Below, piece after piece: positions 34,978-43,919 of a DNA stretch of 64,000 nucleotides (positions are counted from its first letter, which is position 1; each line of letters opens with the position of its first letter). A program made the translations under genes and the position numbers. Under the pieces are notes generated by a model. The model saw only the letters and a program-made list of their open reading frames with translations. It searched no databases and was not told the DNA's origin. Origin of the DNA: Pseudoxanthomonas kaohsiungensis (GTDB taxonomy: Bacteria; Pseudomonadota; Gammaproteobacteria; Xanthomonadales; Xanthomonadaceae); the NCBI RefSeq assembly GCF_010211765.1, contig NZ_PDWO01000004.1, positions 62,001-126,000 of the forward strand, given 5' to 3'.

Positions 34978-35362
34978 GGGCTTTTTGCCGTGCGCCCGGG
35001 GGTGCCCGGCCATGCGGCCTGGGCTTTTTGCTCCGATACCGGGGCTCCCGGGCCCCAACCGCAAGGCTTCTTGCCTTGCGCCCGGGGCTGCCGGGCTTCG
35101 CCATCGGGGCTTTTTGCTCCAACGCCGGGGCTCCCGGGCCCCGACTGCAAGGCTTTTTGCCTCGCGCCCGGAGCTGCCGGGCCCCGCGGCCAGGGCTTTT
35201 TGCTCCAGCGCCGGGGCTGCCGGGCCCCAATCGCAAGGCTTTTTGCCTTGCGCCCGGGGCTGCCGGGCTCCGCGATCGGGGCTTTTTGCTCCAACGCCGG
35301 GGCTCCCGGGCCCCAACCGCAAGGCCTTTTGCCTTGCGACTGGGCTCCTTGGCCCCGCCCGA
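34978..35362. repeat. nine-unit 43-bp array of two alternating unit types
   Basis: The marker GGCTTTTTGC recurs at about 34979, 35022, 35064, 35108, 35151, 35194, 35237, 35280 and 35323, giving a 43-bp period. Odd units continue CCTTGCGCCCGGGGCTGCC, even units TCCAACGCCGGGGCTCCC, in strict alternation (86-bp higher order). The even-odd junction forms CGCAAGGC-TTTTT-GCCTTGCG, an 8-bp stem with a T5 loop. There are no variable spacers, so it is not CRISPR. 43 is not a multiple of 3, which argues against a coding repeat. Confidence 0.88.
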
Positions 35363-35530
35363 CGTTCCGAGGCCGCGGCTTCCGCGCCGGCACCCCGCCC
35401 GGGGCCCCGGATGCGGCGGTCCGGTTCGAGGGCGGGTTGCCGCCGATGGTGTGGCGATTTCCGCCCGGCGCCGGAGCTCCCGCCCGGCGCTGAAAGAAGC
35501 CATGTGCGTGGCGACGGCGCCGCGCCGGCC

Positions 35531-36613
35531 TTACTCCGACGTCAGTCGCGCCAGCTCGTCGGCCTGGTGTTCCTGCTGCAGGCGGGTGACCAGCGGCCCG
35601 AGCTCGCCTTCCAGGATGTTGGGCAGGTCGTACAGGGTCAGGCCTTCGACCCGGTGGTCGGTGATCCGGCCCTGCGGGAAGTTGTAGGTGCGGATGCGCT
35701 GGCTGCGGTCGCCGCTGCCGACCTGCAGGCGGCGCGATTCGGCCTGCGCCGCCTGCTGGCGGCTGCGCTCGGCGTCGAGCAGCTGCGCCTTCAGCCGCTT
35801 CATCGCCTTGTCGCGGTTGGCGTGCTGGCTGCGCTCGGTCTGGCTCTCGACCACCACGCCGGTGGGCAGGTGGGTGATGCGGATCGCCGAGTCGGTCTTG
35901 TTGACGTGCTGGCCGCCGGCGCCGGAGGAGCGGAACGTATCCACCTTCAGGTCGGCCGGGTTGATCGCGATGTCCTCGATCTCGTCGGCTTCGGGGATGA
36001 TCGCCACCGTCGCGGCCGAGGTATGGATGCGACCCTGCGACTCGGTCGCCGGCACGCGCTGCACCCGGTGCGTGCCGGACTCGAACTTCAGCCGCGAGTA
36101 GGCGCCGCGGCCGACGATGCGCGCCACGATCTCCTTGTGCCCGCCGTGCTCGCCGGGATTGTCCGATTCGACCTCGACCTTCCAGCCCTGGCGCTCGGCG
36201 TAGCGGGCGTACATGCGGAACAGGTCGCCGGCGAAGATCGCCGCCTCGTCGCCGCCGGTGCCCGCGCGCACCTCCAGGAACAGGTTGCCGTCGTCGCGCG
36301 GATCCTTCGGCACCAGCAGCAGGGCCAGCTCGCGGTCGAGCGTGTCGAGCTGCGCGCGCGCCGCGGCGATTTCCTCGCCGGCCAGTTCGGCCAGTTCGGG
36401 GTCGTCGCGCATGGCCTCGGCGGCGGCCAGGTCGGCCTTGGCGCGGGCTTCGGCAGCCAGCGCGGTGGCGACCGGCTCCAGTTGGGCGAACTCGCGGGAA
36501 AGGTCGCGGAAGCGTGCGTTGTCGGCCAGCACGCCGGGATCGGCGAGCAGGCGTTCGAGTTCTTCGCGGCGCTCGGCCAGCGCTTCCAGCTTACGGCGCA
36601 GGCTCGGGGTCAT
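35531..36613 (-). CDS. prfA: peptide chain release factor 1
   Basis: 360 aa, as in E. coli. RF1 reads UAA and UAG stop codons and triggers peptide release. The stop-codon-recognising PAT motif is in [17 protein letters not shown], and the catalytic loop [18 protein letters not shown] holds the GGQ that PrmC (encoded at 10.4 kb) methylates. An N-terminal coiled-coil domain precedes them. The ATG at 36613 lies inside the end of hemA (23-base overlap), so the two are coupled. Confidence 0.98.
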   Translation of the reverse strand: MTPSLRRKLEALAERREELERLLADPGVLADNARFRDLSREFAQLEPVATALAAEARAKADLAAAEAMRDDPELAELAGEEIAAARAQLDTLDRELALLLVPKDPRDDGNLFLEVRAGTGGDEAAIFAGDLFRMYARYAERQGWKVEVESDNPGEHGGHKEIVARIVGRGAYSRLKFESGTHRVQRVPATESQGRIHTSAATVAIIPEADEIEDIAINPADLKVDTFRSSGAGGQHVNKTDSAIRITHLPTGVVVESQTERSQHANRDKAMKRLKAQLLDAERSRQQAAQAESRRLQVGSGDRSQRIRTYNFPQGRITDHRVEGLTLYDLPNILEGELGPLVTRLQQEHQADELARLTSE

Positions 36614-37895
36614 CGGGCAGTCGCGGTTCGGCGGTCGGGGGAGTCGCCGGATGGGCGTAGGGCGCCCTGGCCGGGAACAGGCGTTCGGCGGCGCGGGCCA
36701 GCTCGGCGTCGCCGCTGAGCGCCGCTTCGCGCAGGGCGGCGGTCGGCGGGTGCAGCAGGCGGTTGGTCAGGGTGTGGGCGAGGAACTGCAGCACCTCGTC
36801 CGCGTCGCGGCCGCCGGCCAGCTGCTGGCGGGCGCGGGCGAGCAGTTCGTCGCGGGTGTTGTCGCCCAGCATGCGCAGGCGCTTGAGCGTCTCCTGGCGG
36901 TCGCCGGCGTGCAGGGCCTCCATGTAGCGGGCGACCTGCAGGTCGATGATCGCCTCGGCCGCCTCGGCGGCCTCATGCCGGCCGCGGCGGTTGTCCTCGA
37001 CCGCGCGTTCGAGGTCGTCCACGGTATAGAGGTAGGCGTCGTCCAGGCCGGCCACGCCCGGCTCGATGTCGCGTGGCACGGCCAGGTCGAACAGCAGCAC
37101 CGGCTTGCGCCGGCGCGCGGCCAGCGCGGCCTCGACCTGGGCCTGGCGCAGCACCGGCTCGCGGCTGGCGGTGGCCGAGAACACCACGTCGGCCTCGGCC
37201 AGGTGGCGGTCGAGCTCGGTCAGCGGCAAGGCGTAGCCACCATGGCGCGTGGCCAGGTCCTGGGCGTGGGCCAGGGTGCGGTTGGCGACCAGCAGCCGGC
37301 GCACCCCGCCCTTGGCCAGGTGGCGGGCGGCCAGTTCGATGGTCTCGCCGGCGCCGACCAGCAGCACGGTCGAATCGGGCAGGTGGGCAAAGGAGTCCTG
37401 GGCCAGCCGCACCGCGGTGGAGGCCACCGAGACCGGGTTGGCCCCGATTCGGGTGTCGGTGCGCGCGCGCTTGGCCACCGCGAAGGTCTGCTGGAACAGC
37501 CGGTCCAGGCGGCCGCCCAGTGCGCCGTGCTCGCGCGCCAGCGCCCACGCCTCCTTGACCTGGCCGAGGATCTGCGGCTCGCCGAGCACCATCGAATCCA
37601 GCCCGGTGGCGACCCGGAACAGGTGGCGCACGGCGTCGGCGTCGCGGTGCTGGTACAGGTAGGCGCCCAGCCCTTCGGCCTGTTCGTCCAGCCATGCCGC
37701 CAGCGCCTGGCCGTCAGCGGCCACCGCGTAGATCTCGGTGCGATTGCAGGTCGACAGCAGTGCGGCCTCGTGCACCTCCGGCAACTTGCGCAGCGAGGCC
37801 AGGGCCCGGCCCAGCGCATCGCCGGCAAAGGCCACCCGTTCGCGCAGGTCGACCGGCGCGGTCTGGTGGTTGAGGCCGAGGAGCCACAGCGTCAT
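36591..37895 (-). CDS. hemA: glutamyl-tRNA reductase
   Basis: 434 aa. It reduces glutamyl-tRNA(Glu) to glutamate-1-semialdehyde with NADPH, the first step of tetrapyrrole synthesis in this group. Motifs: LGLNHQTAP, the catalytic Cys in [30 protein letters not shown], and the NADPH loop [16 protein letters not shown]. The dimerisation domain follows ([20 protein letters not shown]). The last about 30 residues are Pro-rich and overlap prfA. hemA-prfA order is standard in gammaproteobacteria. It is divergent from the TPR gene with 65 bases between starts. Confidence 0.97.
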   Translation of the reverse strand: MTLWLLGLNHQTAPVDLRERVAFAGDALGRALASLRKLPEVHEAALLSTCNRTEIYAVAADGQALAAWLDEQAEGLGAYLYQHRDADAVRHLFRVATGLDSMVLGEPQILGQVKEAWALAREHGALGGRLDRLFQQTFAVAKRARTDTRIGANPVSVASTAVRLAQDSFAHLPDSTVLLVGAGETIELAARHLAKGGVRRLLVANRTLAHAQDLATRHGGYALPLTELDRHLAEADVVFSATASREPVLRQAQVEAALAARRRKPVLLFDLAVPRDIEPGVAGLDDAYLYTVDDLERAVEDNRRGRHEAAEAAEAIIDLQVARYMEALHAGDRQETLKRLRMLGDNTRDELLARARQQLAGGRDADEVLQFLAHTLTNRLLHPPTAALREAALSGDAELARAAERLFPARAPYAHPATPPTAEPRLPDDPEPAP

Positions 37896-37960
37896 GTTCA
37901 GGTGCTTGCGTTAATCTGCTGGCTTGTTTGGGCCGCCATTTTACGGCCCGGTGGGTGCCA

Positions 37961-39742
37961 ATGCCCGTACCTGAGCTTTCCGAGATCGACACCGGACGCC
38001 CGCGTCCGTCGCCCGGCCGCCTGCGAAGGCGGCCGTGGCTGCTGCTCATGGCGCTGGCCGCGCCAGTGGTCGCCCCTGCCGCTCCGCTTCCGAAGCCGTC
38101 GGCCGAGGCCATTCCGCTGGAGCAGCTCATGGCGGGGGAGTTCGCGCTGCAGGCCGGCCAGCTGGCCGATGCGGCGCAATGGTCGCTGGAGGCGGCCCGG
38201 CTGGCGCAGGACGATGTGTTGCTCGCCGAGCGCGCCACCCGCATCGCGATGCTCGCCAATGACGACGTCCGCGCCGCCCAGGCGTTGAAACTCTGGCAGA
38301 AGCGTTCGCCCGATTCCCTGTCGCTGCAGGCGGCCACCGCCTCGCTGGCGCTGCGCGAAGGCAGGTTGCGCAAGGCGCGGCAGGAGCTGCTGCAGCTGCT
38401 CGCCGCCCCGGATCCGCGTGCCTGGCGTTACGCCCTGGTGGCGCTGGCCGGTGGCCGCGATCCCGAGGCGGTCGCCAAGGTGCTGGGGCAACTGGTCGAT
38501 GCCGGCGCCATTCCCGACCAGCTCCAGGCCTGGCAGGAGTTCGGCCGCCTGTCCCTGCGCCTGGATGCCCCGCAGGTGGCCGCGCGCATCGTCGACCAGA
38601 TGGTCGAGCGTTTCCCCGACGAGCCGCGGGTAGCGGTGCTGCGCGCCGGCCAGTTGCACCAGGCCGGCGAGACCGCGCGGGCGCGGGAGATGCTGGTGGC
38701 CGCCGAACCGCGTGCGGCCGCCGATCCGGAGGTGCGCGGCATGCTCGCGGTCGCCTACGAGGGCATGGGCGATTTCGCCGAGGCCGCCCGGGTGATGGCC
38801 CTGGGGCCGCAGGATGTCCAGACCTATGGCATCCGCGCGTCGCTGCTGGCGCGTGCCGAGGACAGCGCGACCCTGGAAGGGCTGTACCGGGAGCTTTCCG
38901 ACAGCCAGGGCGCCAGGCCCGATCCGGCGAGCCGGATGCTGCTCGGCCGGATCGCCGAGTTCCTCGAGCGCCCGGCCGAGGCGGTGGACTGGTACCGCGG
39001 CGTCCCGGGCGGTCCGTTGCGCGCCGAAGCGCGGATCCGGATCGCGGCGGCGCTGTACGAGCAGGGCCAGGTCGAGCAGGCCTACAGCGAGGCCCATGCC
39101 CTGCAGAACGACGCCGCCAGCGACGACGACGCGCGTCGCAACGCGTACCTGCTGGAAGGCGAGCTGCGCCAGCGTGGTGGCGACCCTGCCGCCGAGATCG
39201 AAGCCCTCAGCCGGGGGCTGGCCGCCTATCCCGACGACCCGGCGCTGCTGTACGCCCGCGCGCTGGCCTGGGAGCGCCAGGATCGCATCGACCGCACCGA
39301 GGCGGACCTGCGCAAGGTCCTGGTCGCCGAACCGGAAAACGTCGCTGCGCTCAATGCGCTCGGCTACACCCTGGCCGACCGCACCCAGCGCTACCAGGAA
39401 GCGCTGGAGCTGATCGACCGCGCGCGCACCGCCGAGCCCGACAACGCGGCCATCGTCGACAGTTATGGCTGGGTGCTCTATCGCCTCGGCCGCAACGAGG
39501 AGGCGCTCGTGGAGCTGCGCCGCGCCTGGGGCCTGCTCAAGGATCCGGAGATCGGCGCCCACGTCGGCGAGGTGCTGTGGGTGATGGGTCGGCGCGACGA
39601 GGCCATGCGCTACTTCGAGGACGCGCGCAGGCTCGATCCCGACAACCGCTCGCTGGTCCGCGCGCTGGAGAAGCTGCAGGTCGTGTTGCCGCCCGCCGCC
39701 CCGGCCGCCGCCCAGCCGGCCGCCGCGGGCCCGGAGCGATGA
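37961..39742 (+). CDS. tetratricopeptide repeat (TPR) exported protein
   Basis: 593 aa. A signal peptide with a long basic N-region (RRRPWLLLMALAAPVVAPAA) precedes a mature protein made of TPR helices: FALQAGQLADAAQWSLEAA, PDDPALLYARALAWERQDR, PENVAALNALGYTLADRTQR, PDNAAIVDSYGWVLYRLGR, ALVELRRAWGLLKDPEIGAH and RDEAMRYFEDARRLDPDNRS. TPR proteins at this position, upstream of lolB, are common in gammaproteobacteria and are presumed periplasmic scaffolds. ATG at 37961 chosen; an upstream TTG lies in a hairpin. The stop overlaps the lolB start. Confidence 0.88.
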   Translation: MPVPELSEIDTGRPRPSPGRLRRRPWLLLMALAAPVVAPAAPLPKPSAEAIPLEQLMAGEFALQAGQLADAAQWSLEAARLAQDDVLLAERATRIAMLANDDVRAAQALKLWQKRSPDSLSLQAATASLALREGRLRKARQELLQLLAAPDPRAWRYALVALAGGRDPEAVAKVLGQLVDAGAIPDQLQAWQEFGRLSLRLDAPQVAARIVDQMVERFPDEPRVAVLRAGQLHQAGETARAREMLVAAEPRAAADPEVRGMLAVAYEGMGDFAEAARVMALGPQDVQTYGIRASLLARAEDSATLEGLYRELSDSQGARPDPASRMLLGRIAEFLERPAEAVDWYRGVPGGPLRAEARIRIAAALYEQGQVEQAYSEAHALQNDAASDDDARRNAYLLEGELRQRGGDPAAEIEALSRGLAAYPDDPALLYARALAWERQDRIDRTEADLRKVLVAEPENVAALNALGYTLADRTQRYQEALELIDRARTAEPDNAAIVDSYGWVLYRLGRNEEALVELRRAWGLLKDPEIGAHVGEVLWVMGRRDEAMRYFEDARRLDPDNRSLVRALEKLQVVLPPAAPAAAQPAAAGPER

Positions 39743-40365
39743 TCCGGGCCCGCGCGTGGGCCGGCGCCTGGCTGGTCGTGGCCCTGCTCGCGGCGTGTGG
39801 CACCGCGCCGCGCCGGCCCCCGGCGCCCGCCGTGGACCGCGCCCAGGCCCTGGCGCTGCAGGCGCAACGGCAGGCGCAACTGGCGGCCATCCCCGCCTGG
39901 TCGATGCAGGGTCGGATCGCGGTCAGCGTCGACGGCAAGGGCGGCAGCGGTCGCCTGGACTGGCAGCAGCAGGGCCCCGCGTACCGGATTTCGCTCAGCG
40001 CACCGGTCACCCGCCAGAGCTGGCAGCTGTCCGGCGAGCCCGGCGGGGCGACCCTGGACGGGCTGGAGGGGGGCGTGCGGTCCGGCCCCGATGCCGCGCA
40101 GTTGCTGTACCAGGCCACCGGCTGGCCGATCCCGGTCGCGGCGATGGCGGCATGGCTGCAGGGCCTGCCGTCGACCCCGGAGGCCACGCAGGAGTTCGGT
40201 GCCGATGGCAGGTTGCGGCGGCTGGTGGCCGACGGCTGGACCGTGGAGTACCAGGAGTGGCAGCCGGCGGATGCGGACTGGCCGCAGATGCCGCGCCGGC
40301 TGCAGGCCAGCCGTGAGGGCGCGCGGGTCCGCCTGGTGATCGACGGCTGGGAAGCCGCCCCATGA
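39739..40365 (+). CDS. lolB: outer-membrane lipoprotein insertion protein LolB
   Basis: 208 aa. LolB receives lipoproteins from LolA and inserts them into the outer membrane. Lipobox VALLAACGT puts the lipidated Cys at residue 20. The mature domain shows the LolB features [39 protein letters not shown] and [16 protein letters not shown]. It overlaps the TPR gene and ispE by ATGA, a fixed operon order. Confidence 0.95.
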   Translation: MIRARAWAGAWLVVALLAACGTAPRRPPAPAVDRAQALALQAQRQAQLAAIPAWSMQGRIAVSVDGKGGSGRLDWQQQGPAYRISLSAPVTRQSWQLSGEPGGATLDGLEGGVRSGPDAAQLLYQATGWPIPVAAMAAWLQGLPSTPEATQEFGADGRLRRLVADGWTVEYQEWQPADADWPQMPRRLQASREGARVRLVIDGWEAAP

Positions 40366-41228
40366 ATTCCGGCTGGAGCGAGTGGCCGGCGCCGGCCAAG
40401 CTGAACCTGTTCCTGCGGATTACCGGCCGCCGTGCCGACGGGTACCACGAGCTGCAGACGGTATTCCGCCTGCTGGACTGGGGAGACCGGATCCGGCTGC
40501 GTCCCCGCAGCGACGGCCGCATCGTCCGCCACGGCGACCGACTGCCCGGGGTGGAGGACCTCGCCGACCTGGCGGTCCGTGCGGCCAGCCTCCTGCAATC
40601 TTCGGCGAATTGTCCGCAAGGAGCCGACATCGAGGTGGAAAAGCGCATCCCGGCGGGGGGCGGGTTCGGCGGCGGTTCCTCGGACGCGGCCACCGTCCTT
40701 TGCGCCCTGGACCGGCTGTGGGGGTTGGAACTGGGCGAGGACCGGCTGGCGGCGCTCGGCCTGGAGCTGGGGGCGGATGTCCCGGTCTTCGTCCGCGGTC
40801 GCAGCGCCTGGGCCGAAGGGGTGGGGGAACGGCTGGTCCCGGTCGCGCTGCCGCCGGCCTGGTACGTGCTGGTCGACCCCGGGGTCCAGGTCCCCACCGC
40901 CGCGCTGTTCCAGTCCGCGGATTTGACTAGGGATTCGGCGCCCGCGAAAATATCCGACTTCGCTGCCGGAACCGTGCTCGACAATGCGTTCGAGCCGGTC
41001 CTGCGCCGCCGCGAACCTGCCGTCGAGGCCGTGTTCGAAGAGCTGGCGCGGATCGGGGTTCCGCGCCTGACCGGTACCGGCAGCGGCTGCTTCGTCGAGT
41101 TCGCCCACCGGGACGCGGCGCAGGAGGCTCTGGCGCGTTTGCCGCGACGGATGCACGCCTGGGTCGCGGCCGGCGTTTCGGATTCGCCGCTGCGGGCGGC
41201 GTTGGCGCGTCCGTCGCACCAGCACTGA
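40362..41228 (+). CDS. ispE: 4-diphosphocytidyl-2-C-methyl-D-erythritol kinase
   Basis: 288 aa. The fourth enzyme of the MEP isoprenoid pathway, a GHMP kinase. Motifs: [20 protein letters not shown] at the N-terminus, the ATP-binding [18 protein letters not shown], and [12 protein letters not shown] near the C-terminus. Start fixed by the ATGA overlap with lolB. Three bases after its stop begins a tRNA gene. Confidence 0.97.
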   Translation: MNSGWSEWPAPAKLNLFLRITGRRADGYHELQTVFRLLDWGDRIRLRPRSDGRIVRHGDRLPGVEDLADLAVRAASLLQSSANCPQGADIEVEKRIPAGGGFGGGSSDAATVLCALDRLWGLELGEDRLAALGLELGADVPVFVRGRSAWAEGVGERLVPVALPPAWYVLVDPGVQVPTAALFQSADLTRDSAPAKISDFAAGTVLDNAFEPVLRRREPAVEAVFEELARIGVPRLTGTGSGCFVEFAHRDAAQEALARLPRRMHAWVAAGVSDSPLRAALARPSHQH

Positions 41229-41231
41229 CAC

Positions 41232-41308
41232 AGGGGCGTCGCCAAGAGGTCCAAGGCACCGGGTTTTGATCCCGGCATCCGCAGGTTCGAATCCTGCCGC
41301 CCCTGCCA
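41232..41308 (+). tRNA. tRNA-Gln (anticodon TTG)
   Basis: 77 bases including an encoded CCA. Acceptor AGGGGCG (41232-41238) pairs with CGCCCCT (41298-41304); the T arm GCAGG-TTCGAAT-CCTGC is at 41281-41297. The anticodon stem CCGGG/CCCGG encloses TTTTGAT, giving TTG. It starts 3 bases after ispE and is probably processed from the ispE-prs transcript. Confidence 0.97.
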
Positions 41309-41421
41309 TGCATTGCGAGCCCCTCGCAAAAGCCCGCACATCCATGTGCGGGGATTCAACGGAAGGCCGCAGGGATCGTGGCGTTCCATCGATTTCCACC
41401 TTGATCCGAGCCGCCGCCGGT

Positions 41422-42390
41422 ATGACCAAGATGCAAGACGAACGCAGCCTGCTGGTCTTCTCCGGCAACGCCAACAAGCCGCTCGCCGACAGCATCTGCC
41501 GCGAGCTCGGGGTGCGGCCGGGCAAGGCGCTGGTGTCCACCTTCTCCGATGGCGAAGTGCAGGTGGAGATCGAGGAGAACGTGCGCCGCCAGGAAGTGTT
41601 CGTGGTCCAGCCGACCTGCGCGCCGACGGCCGAGAACCTGATGGAGCTGCTGGTGCTGATCGACGCGCTCAAGCGCGCCAGCGCCGCTTCGGTCACCGCG
41701 GTGGTGCCGTACTTCGGCTACTCGCGCCAGGACCGGCGCCTGCGTTCCTCGCGCGTGCCGATCACCGCCAAGGTCGCGGCCAAGATGTTCAGCGCGGTGG
41801 GTACCGACCGGGTGCTGACCGTGGACCTGCACGCGGACCAGATCCAGGGCTTCTTCGACGTGCCGGTCGACAACGTGTATGCCTCGCCGCTGCTGCTGGC
41901 CGACATCTGGCGCGCCTACGGCACCGAGAACCTGATCGTGGTCTCGCCCGACGTGGGCGGCGTGGTCCGCGCCCGCGCCGTGGCCAAGCGCCTGGATGAC
42001 GCCGACCTGGCGATCATCGACAAGCGCCGCCCGCGCGCGAACGTGTCCACGGTGATGAACATCATCGGCGACGTGGCCGGCAAGACCTGCGTGCTGGTGG
42101 ACGACATCGTCGACACCGCCGGCACGCTGTGCGCCGCGGCCGCGGCGCTGAAGGCGCAGGGCGCGACCAAGGTGGCCGCGTATTGCACCCACCCGGTGCT
42201 GTCGGGGCCGGCGGTCGACAACATCACCGGCTCGCAGCTGGACGAGCTGGTGGTGACCGACACCATCCCGCTGTCGCCGGCGGCCCGGGCCTGCGGGCGG
42301 ATCCGCCAGGTCAGCGTGGCCGAGCTGCTGGCCGAGACGATCCGCCGCATCGCCTTCGGCGAATCGGTCAGCTCGCTCTACGTCGACTGA
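41422..42390 (+). CDS. prs: ribose-phosphate pyrophosphokinase
   Basis: 322 aa from this start (319 from the ATG at 41431, also plausible). It makes PRPP from ribose-5-phosphate and ATP. Motifs: [80 protein letters not shown] and the PRPP loop [15 protein letters not shown]. No clear ribosome site marks either start. The ispE-tRNA-prs-rplY-pth-ychF series is a conserved order. Confidence 0.96.
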   Translation: MTKMQDERSLLVFSGNANKPLADSICRELGVRPGKALVSTFSDGEVQVEIEENVRRQEVFVVQPTCAPTAENLMELLVLIDALKRASAASVTAVVPYFGYSRQDRRLRSSRVPITAKVAAKMFSAVGTDRVLTVDLHADQIQGFFDVPVDNVYASPLLLADIWRAYGTENLIVVSPDVGGVVRARAVAKRLDDADLAIIDKRRPRANVSTVMNIIGDVAGKTCVLVDDIVDTAGTLCAAAAALKAQGATKVAAYCTHPVLSGPAVDNITGSQLDELVVTDTIPLSPAARACGRIRQVSVAELLAETIRRIAFGESVSSLYVD

Positions 42391-42590
42391 GCCTCGACGG
42401 CCCGGGCCGGCGGGATGCCGGCCACCGGGGGACGGCAATGCGGAATCGCTGCGGAGGCGATTCCGGATTCCCGATCCCCGGGAACCACACGACTCGTCTG
42501 GTCGCGGACGAGTCGCACGGATCGCCGCAAGGCGGTCCCCATCCAGGGCGTCCGCGAAGCGGTCCCCGCAAACTGAAGAGTGATAGAGCA
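42391..42590 (+). promoter_or_regulatory. structured leader of rplY
   Basis: 200 bases between prs and rplY with several hairpins in a row: TTCCC/GGGAA around 42467-42483, CGACTCGTC (42490-42498) with its complement at 42507-42515, and GGATCGCC (42519-42526) with GGCGGTCC (42531-42538) closed by a GCAA tetraloop. No clear promoter was found. A structured leader could mediate autoregulation by L25, but this is inference. Confidence 0.5.
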
Positions 42591-43214
42591 ATGGCAACTC
42601 ATGTGATCAACGTCGAGCGTCGCGAGGACGAGGGCAAGGGTGCGAGCCGCCGCCTGCGTCGCGACGGCAAGATTCCGGCAATCGTCTATGGCGGCGACCT
42701 GAAGCCGGTCAACATCCAGCTGGACCACGAGAAGCTGTGGCTGGCCAGCCAGAACGAGTGGTTCTACTCCTCGATCCTGGACCTGAGCCTCAACGGCGAC
42801 GTGCAGCGCGTGCTCCTGCGCGACATGCAGCGTCATCCGTACAAGCAGCTGATCATGCACCTGGACTTCCAGCGCGTGAATGACAACGAGGTCCTGCGCG
42901 CCGCCGTGCAGCTGCACTTCGTCAACGCCGAGAAGTCGCCGGCCGGCAAGTCGGCGGGCGTGGTCATCACCCACGAGCTGAACGAAGTCACCGTCTCGTG
43001 CCTGCCGAAGGACCTGCCGGAGGCCATCGAGGTCGACCTGTCCGAGCTGGCCGTGGGCGACGTGATCCACCTGTCGGCGCTCAAGCTGCCGGCCGGCGTG
43101 GAGATCCCCGAGCTGAAGCTCGGCCCCGACCACGACCTGGCCGTGGTGATCGCCAAGCATGCCCGCGTCGAGGAAGAGGCGCCGGCGGCCGAAGGCGACG
43201 AAGAGAAGAAGTAA
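42591..43214 (+). CDS. rplY: 50S ribosomal protein L25 (CTC form)
   Basis: 207 aa, the long two-domain form. The N-terminal L25 domain binds 5S rRNA (RREDEGKGASRRLRRDGKIP, IVYGGDLKPVNIQLDHEKL), and the C-terminal TL5/CTC domain follows (VPVQLHF-type AAVQLHFVNAEKS, SCLPKDLPEAIEVDLSEL). An acidic/Lys tail ends the protein. ATG at 42591. Confidence 0.97.
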   Translation: MATHVINVERREDEGKGASRRLRRDGKIPAIVYGGDLKPVNIQLDHEKLWLASQNEWFYSSILDLSLNGDVQRVLLRDMQRHPYKQLIMHLDFQRVNDNEVLRAAVQLHFVNAEKSPAGKSAGVVITHELNEVTVSCLPKDLPEAIEVDLSELAVGDVIHLSALKLPAGVEIPELKLGPDHDLAVVIAKHARVEEEAPAAEGDEEKK

Positions 43215-43221
43215 GCCGTCC

Positions 43222-43251
43222 GCATCCTGCCCGGCACGCCGGGCAGGATGC
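43222..43251 (+). terminator. hairpin between rplY and pth
   Basis: Perfect 13-bp stem (GCATCCTGCCCGG at 43222-43234, complement at 43239-43251) with a CACG loop, 7 bases after the rplY stop. No T run follows. It probably lowers read-through or shields the rplY mRNA. The upstream pth ATG (43248) lies within this stem, which favours the ATG at 43266. Confidence 0.65.
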
Positions 43252-43265
43252 AGGCTGCCAGTGCA

Positions 43266-43847
43266 ATGGCGGAACTGCGACTCATCGTCGGGCTGGGCAA
43301 TCCCGGTCCCGAACACGCGAACACCCGGCACAACGCCGGGTTTCGTTTTGTCGACGCGCTGGCCGCCCAGGCCGGCGTGCGCTTCGGCCTGGAGTCGAAG
43401 CTGTTCGGCGAGACGGCCAAGGCCGACATCGGTGGGCGGACGGTCTGGCTGCTCAAGCCGGCCACCTTCATGAACCTTTCCGGCAAGTCGGTGGCGGCGG
43501 CGCTGCGCTACTGGAAGATCGAGCCGGAGGAGGCCTTGCTGGCGCATGACGAGCTCGACCTGGCGCCGGGTGCGGCCCGGCTCAAGTTCGACGGCGGCCA
43601 TGGTGGGCAGAACGGCCTGCGCGACACGATCCAGCACCTGGGGCACGGCAGGTTCCACCGCTTGCGGATCGGGATCGGCCATCCCGGACACAAGGACCGG
43701 GTCACCGGCTGGGTCCTGGGCCGGCCGGGCAAGGACGACGCGGTGCTGATCGACCGCGCCATCGACGACGCCCTGGCGGTCATGCCGCTGGTGGTGGCCG
43801 GCGACGTCAACGAGGCGATGAAGCGGCTGCATACCGCCAAGGCCTAG
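43266..43847 (+). CDS. pth: peptidyl-tRNA hydrolase
   Basis: 193 aa. It frees tRNA from peptidyl-tRNA that drops off ribosomes. Motifs: LIVGLGNPGPEHANTRHNAG with the catalytic His, KPATFMNLSGKSV, LAHDELDLAPGAARLKFDGG, and GGHGGQNGLRDTIQHLG. Start at 43266 gives the standard MAELRLIVGLGNPG. Confidence 0.97.
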   Translation: MAELRLIVGLGNPGPEHANTRHNAGFRFVDALAAQAGVRFGLESKLFGETAKADIGGRTVWLLKPATFMNLSGKSVAAALRYWKIEPEEALLAHDELDLAPGAARLKFDGGHGGQNGLRDTIQHLGHGRFHRLRIGIGHPGHKDRVTGWVLGRPGKDDAVLIDRAIDDALAVMPLVVAGDVNEAMKRLHTAKA

Positions 43848-43853
43848 GTGGCT

Positions 43854-43893
43854 GGGGGCTGGGATCCGGCGGGAACGCCGGTCCCCAGCCCCC
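43854..43893 (+). terminator. hairpin between pth and ychF
   Basis: A 10-bp stem (GGGGGCTGGG at 43854-43863, complement at 43884-43893) over an inner CCGGC/GCCGG stem (43866-43870 with 43877-43881). It fills most of the 72-base gap. No T run follows. Confidence 0.6.
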
Positions 43894-43919
43894 AATCTCC
43901 TGCGGGACAACGGATAACC

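Larger units (their letters stand above)
33949..35530. other. 1.6-kb non-coding repeat island between moaB and prfA
   Basis: No open frame here has protein-like composition; all six frames read repeat-derived Arg/Pro/Gly/Ala strings. The island contains, left to right, a unique 100-base stretch behind moaB, three tandem 206-bp palindromic units (34055-34640), about 150 bases of unique sequence, a nested palindrome (34798-34886), and a nine-unit 43-bp array (about 34978-35362), then about 170 unique bases before the prfA stop. The moaB promoter must lie at its left edge; plus-strand CTATACC at about 33952 is too close to the start to be an obvious -10. Confidence 0.8.

Noticed and set aside
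34978-35362. Possible CRISPR array
   Set aside because: Units follow each other directly with two alternating fixed sequences; there are no unique spacers and no cas genes nearby.
34914-35393. Open minus-strand frame with repeated KKP/GARQPRAQG segments across the 43-bp array
   Set aside because: Frames are open in several phases on both strands because the repeat lacks stop codons; the unit is 43 bases (not a multiple of 3), no ribosome site is seen and the composition is unlike a protein.
43248-43265. Upstream ATG for pth
   Set aside because: It lies inside the 13-bp hairpin after rplY and adds six residues not seen at the usual Pth N-terminus.
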